From positions 4,125,977-4,189,976 of the forward strand of contig NC_014165.1 of the NCBI RefSeq assembly GCF_000092645.1: DNA of 64,000 nt, written 5' to 3'. The position numbers and the translations under genes were made by a program. Source of the DNA: Thermobispora bispora DSM 43833. GTDB lineage: Bacteria; Actinomycetota; Actinomycetes; Streptosporangiales; Streptosporangiaceae. Shown piece by piece: positions 25,915 through 35,342 of the stretch; position 1 is the stretch's first letter, and every line of letters begins with the position of its first letter. The notes beneath the pieces are model-generated. The model ran no database searches. It was given only the letters and a program-made list of their open reading frames with translations, and was not told the DNA's origin.

Positions 25915-26223
25915 ATGCGGCTCGATCCACGGCCGGTGAAGGAGGAACCGCGGTCCCGGCTCGCCGTCAGCCGGCGGCCCCTGCAGAACGCCCTGGCCGG
26001 CGTGGTGTTCGTCATCGGCGTCACCGCGTTCGTCCTCGGGTTCATCGTCAGCGCTCACGTGATCGCCTCGGCCCTGGGCGCGATCGGGTTCTTCGCCGGG
26101 CTCTTCGCGCAGTACATTTCATCGACGACCGCCCAGCGCACGTTCATCGTCGCCGGCACGGTGGCGGCGTTCGTCGGGGCCGCTCTCGGGATCGCGCACG
26201 GCGGCTTCGATCCGAACGTCTGA
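25915..26223 (+). CDS. Small conserved-type membrane protein
   Basis: 102 residues. ATG at 25915 is preferred: AGGGGGGG lies six bases upstream, whereas the ATG six bases earlier touches that tract. Two hydrophobic stretches (about residues 26-48 and 50-68) and a third weaker one near the C-terminus suggest an integral membrane protein. Divergent from rpsF. No function known to me. Confidence 0.75.
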   Translation: MRLDPRPVKEEPRSRLAVSRRPLQNALAGVVFVIGVTAFVLGFIVSAHVIASALGAIGFFAGLFAQYISSTTAQRTFIVAGTVAAFVGAALGIAHGGFDPNV

Positions 26224-26351
26224 GGTGGGCGCGGACGGGGTGCGCCGGCCCGCTCCAGCGTGGCACGGCGGCCGCCGGCGGCGCGGTGTGGCCGCCGGGA
26301 CCCCGCCGGCCACGCCGGGCGGCGCGATGGGAGACGACGGAAGGAGCGGGC

Positions 26352-27152
26352 ATGGACGACGGCCGCGACCGGCTGCGGATCGGAGCCCACGTCGACCAGG
26401 ATGACCCCCTCGCCCACGCGGCGGAGCTCGACGCCGACGTCGTGCAGTTCTTCCTCGGGGATCCGCAGGGCTGGAAGGGGCCGGTGCTGCCCGCCACGGC
26501 CGGCGCGCTGCGGGAGTCCGGCGTCGACGTCTACATCCACGCCCCGTATGTGATCAACGTGGCGTCGGCGAACAACCGGATCCGGATCCCCAGCCGCAAG
26601 CTCCTCGAACGCCACCTGGAGGCCGCCGCGGCGCTGGGCGCCAAGGGGCTGGTCGTCCACGGCGGGCATGTGACCGCCGGCGACGACCCGCAGACCGGGT
26701 TCGACAACTGGCGCAAGGTCTTCGAGCGCATCGCCTGCCCGATCCCGATCCTGATCGAGAACACCGCGGGCGGCGGCAACGCGATGGCGCGGACGCTCGA
26801 CCGCATCGCCCGGCTCTGGGACGCGGTGACCGCGGGCGCCCCGGACCCGTCCGTGGTGGGGTTCTGCCTCGACACCTGCCACTTCCACGCGGGCGGTGAG
26901 GAGCTGTCCGGCCTCGTCGACCGGGTGAAGGCGATCACCGGCCGGATCGACCTGGTGCACTGCAACGACTCCCGGGACGCCTTCGGCTCGGGCGCCGATC
27001 GCCACGCGAACATCGGCGAGGGGCGGATCGACCCCGAGGCCCTGGTCGAGGTCTGCCGCGCGGCCGGCGCCCCGATCGTGGTGGAGACGCCGCCGGCCGG
27101 TCAGCGCGACGACATCGCCTTCCTCCGCAAGCGCCTGCTCGCCGCGTCGTGA
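26352..27152 (+). CDS. nfo: Deoxyribonuclease IV (AP endonuclease)
   Basis: 266 residues, TIM-barrel metal enzyme that cuts abasic sites. Metal-ligand motifs are present: VYIHAPYVINVAS, LVVHGGHVTAG, ILIENTAGGGNAM, GFCLDTCHFHAGG, DLVHCNDSRDAFGSGADRHANIGEGRI and PIVVETP. ATG at 26352 follows AAGGAG. Stands alone, converging with the glycosyltransferase genes. Confidence 0.95.
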   Translation: MDDGRDRLRIGAHVDQDDPLAHAAELDADVVQFFLGDPQGWKGPVLPATAGALRESGVDVYIHAPYVINVASANNRIRIPSRKLLERHLEAAAALGAKGLVVHGGHVTAGDDPQTGFDNWRKVFERIACPIPILIENTAGGGNAMARTLDRIARLWDAVTAGAPDPSVVGFCLDTCHFHAGGEELSGLVDRVKAITGRIDLVHCNDSRDAFGSGADRHANIGEGRIDPEALVEVCRAAGAPIVVETPPAGQRDDIAFLRKRLLAAS

Positions 27153-27162
27153 CGGCCCGGGG

Positions 27163-28395
27163 TCAGGTGCCGATCTCCACGCGCTCCCCCTCGGCCGCGG
27201 CGGACGGGGAGGTGCTCCGCCAGAGCCGGGCGCACGACACCACCGCGGCGGCGAGGAGCACGAGGTTCCGGGCGGTGAGGACGAGCGTGCCGGGGAGGGT
27301 GCCGGTCCAGCTGTAGTCCTGCTCGAGCCACGGGTACATGATCCCGGTCAGCAGGCCGGCGAGCAGGACGAGCCACGCGGCCGGCCGCTGGCTCGATTCG
27401 CCGCGCGGCACCGCGAGGACCACGGCGGCGAGCCCGAGCAGCCAGACCAGGTACTGCGGGGAGAGCACCCTGCTGGTGAGCACGAGCAGCAGCACGACGG
27501 TGAACGCGGCGTCGTAGTAGGTCACGGCGGTGGGCCTGGCGCCCACCCACCAGGTGGCGATGAACGTGAGCGCCAGGCAGGTCGAGGCGACGCTCACCGT
27601 CGTCGCCGTCTCGATCCCGGGCCCGACCAGCTCCATCGCCCCGTACTGGTAGGTCGTGTAGCCGGGCCACCAGCCGAGCGCCCGGGCGAGGGCGAACGGC
27701 GTCGCGGCGAGCGACTCGACCTGCAGCCCGCGCTCCTGCTGGGCGGTGAGCCAGTCGAAGGCGTTCGGCATGAGCAGGGCGGCCGCGCCGCAGACCGCGG
27801 CGGTCACGGCGACCGCCGGCCCGGCCGTACGGAGCAGCTCCCATCGGTCGCGCAGCCCGGCGAGCAGGGCGACCGGCCACACCTTGATGGCGAGGCCCAC
27901 CCCGATGAGCGCGCCGCGCACCGCCGGGCGGGCCGAGACGGTGAGCGCGGCCACGGCGACCAGGGTCACCATGAGGTCGTACCGGGAGATGAGCAGCGGC
28001 CCGAGCAGCGCGGCGCCGATCGTCCACGCCCACGTCCCGGTACGGGGACCGCCCTCGAACCGGCGGATGAGCAGCACGATGCCGAGGTCGCAGAGCACCG
28101 CGATCAGGTAGAAGCCGGTCCGGTAGTCCACGAAGGGGACGAGGTGCGGGGCGACCAGGGGCAGCGCCGCGAGCGGCGGGTACTGCCACTTCTCGTCGCC
28201 GGCCGGGAACTCACCGCCGAGCAGGACCTGCGACCAGCCCTGGTACAGCGTGACGTCGTTCTCGAACGCCCCCTCGTGGCCGACGGGGATCACCTGGAGC
28301 GCCGCCAGGAAGAGCGCCGCCCGGGTGAGCACCCAGACGACGCCCAGCCAGGGGAGCCTGCGTCGGACGGTAGCGGCCATGGTTTTGATCATCAC
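27163..28395 (-). CDS. GT87-family membrane glycosyltransferase
   Basis: 410 residues with about ten membrane helices. After the first helix comes the GT-C acidic loop (FENDVTLYQGWSQ...WQYPPLAALPL). Later blocks ISRYDLMVTLVAVAAL and RVLSPQYLVWLLG are typical of DUF2029/GT87 polyprenol-phosphate-mannose-dependent transferases. GTG at 28395 or ATG at 28392. Follows a second GT87 gene 80 bp upstream in the same direction, so the pair may build one glycan; the product is unknown. Confidence 0.87.
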   Translation of the reverse strand: MMIKTMAATVRRRLPWLGVVWVLTRAALFLAALQVIPVGHEGAFENDVTLYQGWSQVLLGGEFPAGDEKWQYPPLAALPLVAPHLVPFVDYRTGFYLIAVLCDLGIVLLIRRFEGGPRTGTWAWTIGAALLGPLLISRYDLMVTLVAVAALTVSARPAVRGALIGVGLAIKVWPVALLAGLRDRWELLRTAGPAVAVTAAVCGAAALLMPNAFDWLTAQQERGLQVESLAATPFALARALGWWPGYTTYQYGAMELVGPGIETATTVSVASTCLALTFIATWWVGARPTAVTYYDAAFTVVLLLVLTSRVLSPQYLVWLLGLAAVVLAVPRGESSQRPAAWLVLLAGLLTGIMYPWLEQDYSWTGTLPGTLVLTARNLVLLAAAVVSCARLWRSTSPSAAAEGERVEIGT

Positions 28396-28474
28396 AGAGG
28401 TCGCCTCACACGCTACCCGCCGCCGCGCGCCGGCCCGGCGAATCCCCTGAATCTCGAGGAAACTTTCACGCGGC

Positions 28475-29818
28475 TCAGGTCGTCTCCGCGGGCTGCGCGG
28501 CGGCGCGCGGGCGGATGCGGAGCGCGAACCGGTCGGGCGCCCGGTCGAACACCCCGCCCGAGCGGTCGTCCACCCCGCCCGTCCGGGTCACGTCGTCCTC
28601 GGGCCGGAGGATGTCCCGGACCACCAGCACCATCAGCATGATCACCGTGAGGGCGCGCGCCCAGAGCGCGAGGAAGTACGGCCCGTCGCCGATGCCGAGG
28701 TACGCCTCGGGCCCGCCGACCTGGGTGACCAGGTAGCGCCAGATCGCGAAGAAGTACCAGCACTCGGCGAGCTGCCAGATCAGCAGCGGCAGCGGCCTCG
28801 GCCGCGCCAGCACGGCGATCGGCACCAGCCAGAGCACGAACTGCGGCGACCATACCTTGTTGGTGATCATGAATGCGGCGAGCGCCAGGAAGCAGACCTG
28901 GGCGAGGCGCGGCCGGCGCGGCGCGGCGAGGGTGAGCACGGCCACGCCGAGCAGCAGCACGGCGACCGCGGCCATGGCCATGCCGTTCAGCAGCTCAGGG
29001 TCGCCGAGGAAGGCGAGCCACTCCGGCCGGTCGACGCGCTGGAAGAAGAACCACACGCTGCCCCAGTCCGCGCCGCGCTCCCGGCTGAACTCGTAGAACC
29101 GCTTCCAGCCGTCGAAGTTGGCGAGCATGACGGGCACGTTCACCGCGAGCCACGTCACCGCGGCGGCCCCGGCGGTCTGCAGGAACGGCCGCCACCTGCC
29201 GGTGCGCAGGGTGAGCAGGAAGAGCGCGCCGAAGAACATCAGCGGGTAGAACTTGGTGGCCACGGCGAGCGCGAGCAGCACCCCGGCGAGGTACTGCCGC
29301 CGCCTGGCCCAGGCGAGCAGGCCGCCGAGCGCGAGGGCCCCGGCCGCGAGGTCCCAGTTGATGAAGGCGCAGAGGATGACGGCGGGGCCGATGGCGTACC
29401 ACAGCGCGTCGTGCCACCGGTCCCGGCCGGCGAGGGCGCCGAGCAGCAGCACGCCGGCGACGAGGGCGATCCCCATGAGGACCACGGTGATGTCGTAGAA
29501 CCTCACCCCGTCGCCGCCGGCGAGGCGCCGGGCGAACTCCATGATCGCGCCGATGCCGACCGGGTACTCGACCGGGTGGTCGAGGTAGGGGATCTTCCCT
29601 TCGTTGAGGCGCTCGGCCCAGAACAGCGGATAGATGTCCGTGTAGCAGTAGTGGGTGAACTGGCCGACGCCCGCGTTCCACACCCCGCCGAAGCGGCACG
29701 GCCACTTCCACAGGTAGGCGAGCACGGCGCCGAGCCCGGCGATCAGGCCGAGCGGGAGGTACGGCCCGGCCTTCTCGATCTTGGATAACGGGCCTGGGTG
29801 CAGGGACCGAGTCGTCAT
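28475..29818 (-). CDS. GT87-family membrane glycosyltransferase
   Basis: 447 residues, GT-C fold with many membrane helices. Acidic loop YTDIYPLFWAERLNEGKIPYLDHPVEYPVG, then INWDLAAGALALGGLLAW, ATKFYPLMFFGALFLL and KVWSPQFVLWLVP, the usual GT87 blocks. A hydrophilic tail of about 45 residues follows the last helix. Next to the class A penicillin-binding protein gene, the same order as in mycobacteria, where relatives act on cell-envelope glycans. Confidence 0.88.
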   Translation of the reverse strand: MTTRSLHPGPLSKIEKAGPYLPLGLIAGLGAVLAYLWKWPCRFGGVWNAGVGQFTHYCYTDIYPLFWAERLNEGKIPYLDHPVEYPVGIGAIMEFARRLAGGDGVRFYDITVVLMGIALVAGVLLLGALAGRDRWHDALWYAIGPAVILCAFINWDLAAGALALGGLLAWARRRQYLAGVLLALAVATKFYPLMFFGALFLLTLRTGRWRPFLQTAGAAAVTWLAVNVPVMLANFDGWKRFYEFSRERGADWGSVWFFFQRVDRPEWLAFLGDPELLNGMAMAAVAVLLLGVAVLTLAAPRRPRLAQVCFLALAAFMITNKVWSPQFVLWLVPIAVLARPRPLPLLIWQLAECWYFFAIWRYLVTQVGGPEAYLGIGDGPYFLALWARALTVIMLMVLVVRDILRPEDDVTRTGGVDDRSGGVFDRAPDRFALRIRPRAAAQPAETT

Positions 29819-29970
29819 GGACGGTATTGCACCATTGACGGCCCTTCTCCGGCATCCGTCACGGCGTTCCGGCCCGGCGGGCGGCGCCGGGTCCGCCCGT
29901 CCGGCGCGGGGATCGCCCGCCCCGGGAGAGGCGCCGGGGGCTCACCGGCGCAACTCCCGCCGAGCGAGAT

Positions 29971-30006
29971 CGCCCGCCCCGGGAGCGGGCCCTCCCGGGG
30001 CGGGCG
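29971..30006 (-). terminator. Terminator of the class A PBP gene
   Basis: A perfect 14-bp GC stem (29971-29984 with 29993-30006) begins 12 bases after the PBP stop on the minus strand. An 18-bp stretch of its left arm and flank (29968-29985) is repeated at 29911-29928. Confidence 0.75.
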
Positions 30007-30018
30007 CGAGCCGTACGA

Positions 30019-32844
30019 TCAGCCGACCGTGGTGCGCCTGACGCCTCCGGTCGGCGCGGAGGCGGGCGGCCCGAGCCCCAGCGGGATCTGCTGGCTGCCG
30101 TCGCCGCCGTTCGGCCCGCCGCCGATGTCGAGCTCGTGCCGGCCGGGGTCCTCGACGGGGCCGCAGCCCGGCTCGCCGGGCTGGCACTCCTGCTCATCGT
30201 CCCCCTGGACGATGTCCGGGAAGTCCTCGTACGGGAACTCCTCCGTCGGAGTGGGCTTCGGCGTCGGGGTGGGGCTCGGCACGATGTTCTGCGGGGTGCC
30301 GATCCCCGCCTTCGGCGGGAACTGCTTCACCGGCTGGCCGGCGAGCGCCTCCATCATGAACGTGCGCCAGATCGTGGTCGGTGGACCGGCGCCTTCGAAC
30401 CCGAGGGAGACCTCGCGCGCCACCGAGCCCTTCGGGCAGGACCCGGCGAACTTGGGCTGCACGATCTTCCCGCTCTTCGTCCGGCACTGCTCCCGGTACA
30501 TGCCGACGGCGACGGAGAGCTGCGGCGTGAAGCCGACGAACCAGGCCTCCTTCTCGTCGTTGTTGGTACCGGTCTTGCCGGCCGCCGGGCGGCCGATGCC
30601 CTTGCCGGCCGCCGTACCCTCGGTGAGCACCTTCTCCAGGGCGGCGACCGCGTCGGCGGCGGCCTCCGGCGAGATGACCTGCTTGACCTCCTTCTTCTCC
30701 TTGAGGACGACCGTGGAGCCCTGCCGTACCTCCCGGATCACGTGGTAGTCGACGTGCTTGCCCTCGTTGGCGAAGATCGAGTAACCCGCGGCCTGCTCGA
30801 CCGGCGTGACCAGGGCGCTGCCGATGGAGAACTGGTACTTGTGCTCCTTGATGTCGTCCTCCATCCGCTTCGGGTCGAGGCCCGCCTCGATGGCGATGTC
30901 CTTCACCGCCTTGAGCTGGCCGATCGTGCCGGCGTCGGCGTCGAGCTTGTAGGCCATCGACGCGAAGGCGGTGTTGACCGAGTCCGCCGTGGCGTGGATG
31001 ACGTCGATCGCCGCGGGCACCTTGTGGCTGTTGCCGATGGGCAGCGTGCCCGGCAGCGGGTCGGGGACGGTCTTGTCACCCGGCACCCAGCTGTTGAGGC
31101 TGTACCCGGCCTCGAGCCAGGCGGCGAGCACGTACGGCTTGAACGCGGACGCCGCCTGCTTCTTGGAGTCGAACGGCTCGTTCCACGGGTCCTTGATGTA
31201 GTCCTCGCCCCCGTAGAAGGCGAGCACGCGGCCGTTGGTCGGGTCGACCGCGGCGAGGCCGGCGTGGAACTCCTTCGACATCGTGCGGGTGGTGGCGAGC
31301 ACGGCCTTCCGGGCGATCTGCATGAGCCGCTTGTCGAAGGTCGTGTAGATCTTGTAGCCGCCGGTCTCGATCTGCTCCCGGCTGATGCCGCGCTTGGCGA
31401 GCTCCTTGATCGCCTCGGTGAGCATGTACCCGCGCAGCCCGCCGAACTGCTCGGAGACCACCTGCGGCCGGGGCTTGGGGAACTTCGCCGTGGCCGTGAT
31501 GTTCGGGTACTTGGGCTTGCCGTTCTCGTCGGTCATCTCGGCCATGCCCTTGATCACGTACTCGAACCGCTCCCGGGTGGGGGCGAAGTTGTTGTTGGCC
31601 TCGTACCGGTCGAAGTTGCCCGGCTGCTGGATCCGGCCGGCGAGGTAGGCGCCCTGGGCGACGGTGAGGTCCTTGGCCGAGACCTTGAAGAACTCGCGGG
31701 CCGCCGCCTCGATGCCGTACGTGTTACGGCCGAAGGGGACGGTGTTGAGGTAGTACTCGAGGACCTTGTCCTTCGACCACTCCTTGTCGAGCTTGATCGC
31801 GATGAAGATCTCGCGGATCTTCCGCTTGATCGTCTGTTCCTTGGACAGGGCGTTGAAGTAGTTGCGCGCCATCTGCTGGGTGATGGTGGAACCGCCCTGC
31901 ACCTGCTGGCCCGTCACCGTCATCCAGACGGAGCGCAGGATCGCGGTGAAGTCGATGCCCGAGTCCTCGTAGAAGCTGCGGTTCTCCGCGGCGATCACCG
32001 CGTCGCGGACGTGCTGGGGGACCTGCTCGAGCTTGATCGCGATGCGTTTCGTGCCGAGCCGGGCGATCGGGGTGCCGTCCCGGTAGTAGAAGACGCTCCC
32101 CTGGGCGGTCGCGCTCTCCTGGGCGTCCTTCTCGGAGGGGAGCGGGGTGTTCATGTAGGCGACCACGATCATGCCGAACATGCCGGCCGCCACGATGGTG
32201 AGCCCGGCCACCACGAGCTTCCAGCTCGGCAGGAAGCGCTTCCACCCCGACCGCCGGGGCTTGCCGTCGTCGGCGAAATCCCGCGGATCACGGGGGCCGC
32301 GCCCACCGGGACCCTGCGGCCCGCGAGGGCCCGCCGGTCCTCCGGGGGCGCCCCTGCCTTCCCTGGTCACGCCCTCGGCCGGCTGCCGCCTGCGGCGCCG
32401 GGGGCCGGTGGCGAGCACCTCGGTCTCCTCGGCCTCCCGCCGCCGGCGGTAGCCCCCGGTCGGCATGCCCATGACCTGCGTGCGCTCCTGACCGGATGCG
32501 GCGGCCCGGCCCGGCGCGGCGCCGTACCGGGTCTCCCGGCCTAAGGGCTCGGCGGGACGGCGCGGGGCGGGCCCCGCGGGGCGGTACGGCGGGCCGTCCG
32601 GGGCGGGCGGCACCGGGCTCATCGCCGCCGTGTCCTCGAACGCGGCCTCTCTACGGCGTGCCTGGGCGCTGGGCGGGGCTCCGGAGGCCGGGCCCCACCC
32701 CGGCCGGCCGCCTCCGGCGGGCACACGGCCTGTGGGGGACTCCCGCGACGAGCGACGGCGGCGCCCAGGGCGAGGTGATCCACCGGGGCCCGGCAGATCC
32801 TCGGGCCGGCCGGTCGGCTCCGGTCCGTAGCTGCTGTGGTTCAC
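30019..32844 (-). CDS. Class A penicillin-binding protein (bifunctional)
   Basis: 941 residues. A disordered, Pro/Arg/Gly-rich cytoplasmic tail of about 200 residues precedes one membrane helix (209-230). The GT51 glycosyltransferase follows, with AAENRSFYEDSGID and GGSTITQQ. The transpeptidase domain has nucleophile motif S-A-F-K, SVN in TADSVNTAFA, and KTGT in GRPAAGKTGTNNDEKEAWFVG. The C-terminal tail is Pro/Thr then Asp/Gly-rich. Polymerises and cross-links peptidoglycan. GTG at 32844. Position matches ponA1 of mycobacteria, where the long cytoplasmic tail is phosphorylated. Confidence 0.96.
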   Translation of the reverse strand: MNHSSYGPEPTGRPEDLPGPGGSPRPGRRRRSSRESPTGRVPAGGGRPGWGPASGAPPSAQARRREAAFEDTAAMSPVPPAPDGPPYRPAGPAPRRPAEPLGRETRYGAAPGRAAASGQERTQVMGMPTGGYRRRREAEETEVLATGPRRRRRQPAEGVTREGRGAPGGPAGPRGPQGPGGRGPRDPRDFADDGKPRRSGWKRFLPSWKLVVAGLTIVAAGMFGMIVVAYMNTPLPSEKDAQESATAQGSVFYYRDGTPIARLGTKRIAIKLEQVPQHVRDAVIAAENRSFYEDSGIDFTAILRSVWMTVTGQQVQGGSTITQQMARNYFNALSKEQTIKRKIREIFIAIKLDKEWSKDKVLEYYLNTVPFGRNTYGIEAAAREFFKVSAKDLTVAQGAYLAGRIQQPGNFDRYEANNNFAPTRERFEYVIKGMAEMTDENGKPKYPNITATAKFPKPRPQVVSEQFGGLRGYMLTEAIKELAKRGISREQIETGGYKIYTTFDKRLMQIARKAVLATTRTMSKEFHAGLAAVDPTNGRVLAFYGGEDYIKDPWNEPFDSKKQAASAFKPYVLAAWLEAGYSLNSWVPGDKTVPDPLPGTLPIGNSHKVPAAIDVIHATADSVNTAFASMAYKLDADAGTIGQLKAVKDIAIEAGLDPKRMEDDIKEHKYQFSIGSALVTPVEQAAGYSIFANEGKHVDYHVIREVRQGSTVVLKEKKEVKQVISPEAAADAVAALEKVLTEGTAAGKGIGRPAAGKTGTNNDEKEAWFVGFTPQLSVAVGMYREQCRTKSGKIVQPKFAGSCPKGSVAREVSLGFEGAGPPTTIWRTFMMEALAGQPVKQFPPKAGIGTPQNIVPSPTPTPKPTPTEEFPYEDFPDIVQGDDEQECQPGEPGCGPVEDPGRHELDIGGGPNGGDGSQQIPLGLGPPASAPTGGVRRTTVG

Positions 32845-33314
32845 GGGTCCTCAACTACTGCTCTGGATTTCGTCGGCACCGGCAACGAGCCGGTCGGCGA
32901 TGCTCTCCTGGTGGCGGTCACCCTGGTGAGGGGCGGTGCGAACGGGTGCGACGGGGTGAGCGAACCCACCAGGCGGTACCTATGACCACGATGGCAGACC
33001 GCTCGCGCGACGACCCCGGTTTCGCCGCAGATCCCAGCCATCTCACGGGTGCCTGCCACGTCAGGCGGCGCCGTCACCGGCGCGGGCCGGCCGACGGCCG
33101 TCCTCGCGACGGAGCGGAATGTGATCATGTTACGACGGCGCCCGAAAGGGCATGTTCTTTGAAAGCAGGGTGCACAGGTCGCGCGGCGGGAACCCCGTTT
33201 CGGTCCGTCCCCCTCGTCGCGGGCCGGCCGGGGTGCGCGCCGTACCGCTGACCACTGTGACCACATGTGCCCCAGATTACGGCTATTGGCCAATTCTTGA
33301 CGGATCATTCACCA
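32845..33314. other. Gene-free divergent promoter region, PBP / padR-ino1
   Basis: About 470 bp between two divergent operons. The PBP promoter on the minus strand must lie here. No small gene with a good ribosome site is seen, and no repeat array; the right-hand part (33240-33345) is comparatively AT-rich. Confidence 0.55.
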
Positions 33315-33344
33315 TTGCACTTGAGCGGGCTCGCGACGTATCCT
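33315..33344 (+). promoter_or_regulatory. Promoter of padR-ino1 operon
   Basis: TTGCAC (33315-33320) as -35 box and TATCCT (33339-33344) as -10 box, 18 bases apart. The predicted start site near 33351 falls inside the PadR-type palindrome, so a bound repressor would block initiation. Confidence 0.6.
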
Positions 33345-33345
33345 G

Positions 33346-33370
33346 CCGATGTATCGACTCGATACATCGG
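33346..33370. promoter_or_regulatory. Perfect 12-1-12 palindrome, PadR operator
   Basis: CCGATGTATCGA (33346-33357) is exactly mirrored by TCGATACATCGG (33359-33370) around one central C. It contains the ATGTAT/ATACAT half-sites typical of PadR-family operators, and ends 13 bases before the padR start codon. Confidence 0.85.
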
Positions 33371-33383
33371 CTGGAGACAGGGG

Positions 33384-34025
33384 GTGGTTCCAGTAGCGCG
33401 CTCTCGCGGGGAACTGCTGGAGCTGGCCATCCTGGGATCGCTGCACGAAACCCCCTTGCACGGCTATGAACTGCGCAAACGCCTCAACACGCTGCTGGGG
33501 ACGTTCCGCGCCTTCTCGTACGGCTCGCTCTATCCGTGCCTACGAGACCTGCTCAATCGAGGCCTCATCACCCAAGAAGAACCCCCTCCTGACACCGTCA
33601 TCGGCCGGCGATCCAAGATCGTTTACAGGCTCACCGCGGAAGGAAAAGAGCGCCTGCAGGAACTGCTGGCCGAAGCCGGTCCGTCCGCATGGGATGACGA
33701 GAGCTTCGGGATCCACTTCGCGTTCTTCCGGCACACCGATGCCGACGTACGGCTGAGGATCCTCGAAGGCCGGCGCAGCCGTCTGGAGGAACGGCTCGAG
33801 CGGGTCCGCGCGGCTCTCGCCCGGACGCGGGACTGGCTGGACAGTTACACCCTCGAACTCCAGCGCCACGGGTTGGAGTCGGTCGAGCGCGAAGTGCGCT
33901 GGCTCAACGAGCTGATCGACTCCGAGCGACGCACCGCGGCCTCCCCCGAAGGGGAAGGGGCCGGCGGCCGCGGGCGACCCGTACCGGAAGACCAGGGGCA
34001 GGAACTGCCCAAGGCAGATGAGTGA
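33384..34025 (+). CDS. PadR-family transcriptional regulator
   Basis: 213 residues. GTG at 33384 with GGAG seven bases upstream. PadR winged helix [30 protein letters not shown]...[18 protein letters not shown], then a helical dimerisation part with an [13 protein letters not shown] coiled segment, and a disordered acidic/Gly tail. Precedes ino1 by 13 bases in one operon; the palindrome at its promoter indicates that it controls inositol synthesis and itself. Same pair as in mycobacteria. Confidence 0.95.
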   Translation: MVPVARSRGELLELAILGSLHETPLHGYELRKRLNTLLGTFRAFSYGSLYPCLRDLLNRGLITQEEPPPDTVIGRRSKIVYRLTAEGKERLQELLAEAGPSAWDDESFGIHFAFFRHTDADVRLRILEGRRSRLEERLERVRAALARTRDWLDSYTLELQRHGLESVEREVRWLNELIDSERRTAASPEGEGAGGRGRPVPEDQGQELPKADE

Positions 34026-34038
34026 AGGAGCAAGTGCT

Positions 34039-35118
34039 ATGGGTTCGGTGCGCGTAGCCATCGTCGGGGTGGGCAACTGCGCCGCCTCTCTGGTGCAGGG
34101 CGTCCACTACTACAAGGACGCGGATCCGGACAGCCGTGTGCCGGGCCTCATGCACGTTCGGTTCGGGGACTATCACGTCGGCGACATCGAGTTCGTCGCC
34201 GCCTTCGACGTCGACGCCAAGAAGGTGGGGCGCGACCTCTCGGAGGCGATCACGGCCTCGGAGAACAACACGATCAAGATCTGCGACGTACCGCCGCTCG
34301 GGGTGACCGTCCAGCGCGGCCCGACCCTCGACGGCCTCGGCACCTACTACCGCGAGGTCATCGAGGAGTCCGACGAGGAGCCGGTGGACGTCGTCAAGGT
34401 CCTCAAGGAGACCAAGGCCGACGTGCTCGTCTCCTATCTCCCGGTGGGATCCGAGGAGGCCGACCGCTTCTACGCCCAGTGCGCGATCGACGCGAAGGTC
34501 GCGTTCGTCAACGCCCTGCCGGTCTTCATCGCGTCCGACCCGGAGTGGGCGGAGAAGTTCACCAAGGCGGGCGTGCCGATCGTCGGTGACGACATCAAGT
34601 CGCAGGTGGGCGCGACCATCACCCACCGCGTGCTGGCCAAGCTCTTCGCGGACCGCGGCGTCGAGTTGCAGCGCACCTACCAGCTCAACTTCGGCGGCAA
34701 CATGGACTTCATGAACATGCTGGAGCGCTCGCGCCTCCAGTCGAAGAAGATCTCCAAGACGCAGGCGGTCACCTCGCAGATCCCGCACGAGATCTCCAAG
34801 GCCGACGTGCACATCGGCCCGTCCGACCACGTGCCGTGGCTCGACGACCGCAAGTGGGCGTACATCCGCCTGGAGGGCAAGGCGTTCGGCGACGTTCCGC
34901 TCAACCTCGAGTGCAAGCTCGAGGTCTGGGACTCGCCCAACTCCGCCGGCATCATCATCGACGCGATCCGCGCCGCGAAGATCGCCTTGGACCGCGGCAT
35001 CGGCGGCCCGCTGCTCTCGCCGTCGTCGTACTTCATGAAGTCGCCGCCGGTGCAGTACTCGGACAACGAGGCGCGCGAGCTCGTCGAGAAGTTCATCCGC
35101 GGCGAGATCGAGCGCTGA
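34039..35118 (+). CDS. ino1: Myo-inositol-1-phosphate synthase
   Basis: 359 residues, the actinobacterial length. Converts glucose-6-phosphate to inositol-1-phosphate, the source of phosphatidylinositol lipids and mycothiol. N-terminal NAD fold [24 protein letters not shown]. Conserved catalytic segments are [31 protein letters not shown] and [14 protein letters not shown], followed by [23 protein letters not shown] at 34039 after GAAGGAG. Mycothiol supply links it functionally to the thioredoxin and FrnE-type genes in the window. Confidence 0.97.
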   Translation: MGSVRVAIVGVGNCAASLVQGVHYYKDADPDSRVPGLMHVRFGDYHVGDIEFVAAFDVDAKKVGRDLSEAITASENNTIKICDVPPLGVTVQRGPTLDGLGTYYREVIEESDEEPVDVVKVLKETKADVLVSYLPVGSEEADRFYAQCAIDAKVAFVNALPVFIASDPEWAEKFTKAGVPIVGDDIKSQVGATITHRVLAKLFADRGVELQRTYQLNFGGNMDFMNMLERSRLQSKKISKTQAVTSQIPHEISKADVHIGPSDHVPWLDDRKWAYIRLEGKAFGDVPLNLECKLEVWDSPNSAGIIIDAIRAAKIALDRGIGGPLLSPSSYFMKSPPVQYSDNEARELVEKFIRGEIER

Positions 35119-35209
35119 TCCGCCCCGGCCGGGCGCCGATACGGTGCCCCGGCCGGATGCCGGCCGTCTGACGCCGGCGACCTGACCTTGCAGTGATCTC
35201 AGACGTCGC

Positions 35210-35248
35210 GAACGCCCCGGTTCCGGCGCGCGCCGAGCCGGGGCGTTC
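35210..35248 (+). terminator. Terminator after ino1
   Basis: A perfect 11-bp stem (35210-35220 with 35238-35248) with a 17-base GC-rich loop, followed by GTGTCTTTCC. About 90 bases past the ino1 stop. Confidence 0.7.
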
Positions 35249-35342
35249 GTGTCTTTCCCGGCTCTCTCCCGGCGGCCGGCGCCCCGCGCCCGTCACGCCT
35301 CCCGCGGTGAGCCGGACCCGTGCCGCGCGGGCCCGGCGGGCG

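Noticed and set aside
30136..32544. An 802-codon open frame on the plus strand opposite the class A PBP gene
   Set aside because: It is the mirror frame of a strongly supported gene in GC-rich DNA; the product is Arg/Gly/Asp/Val-rich with no family features.
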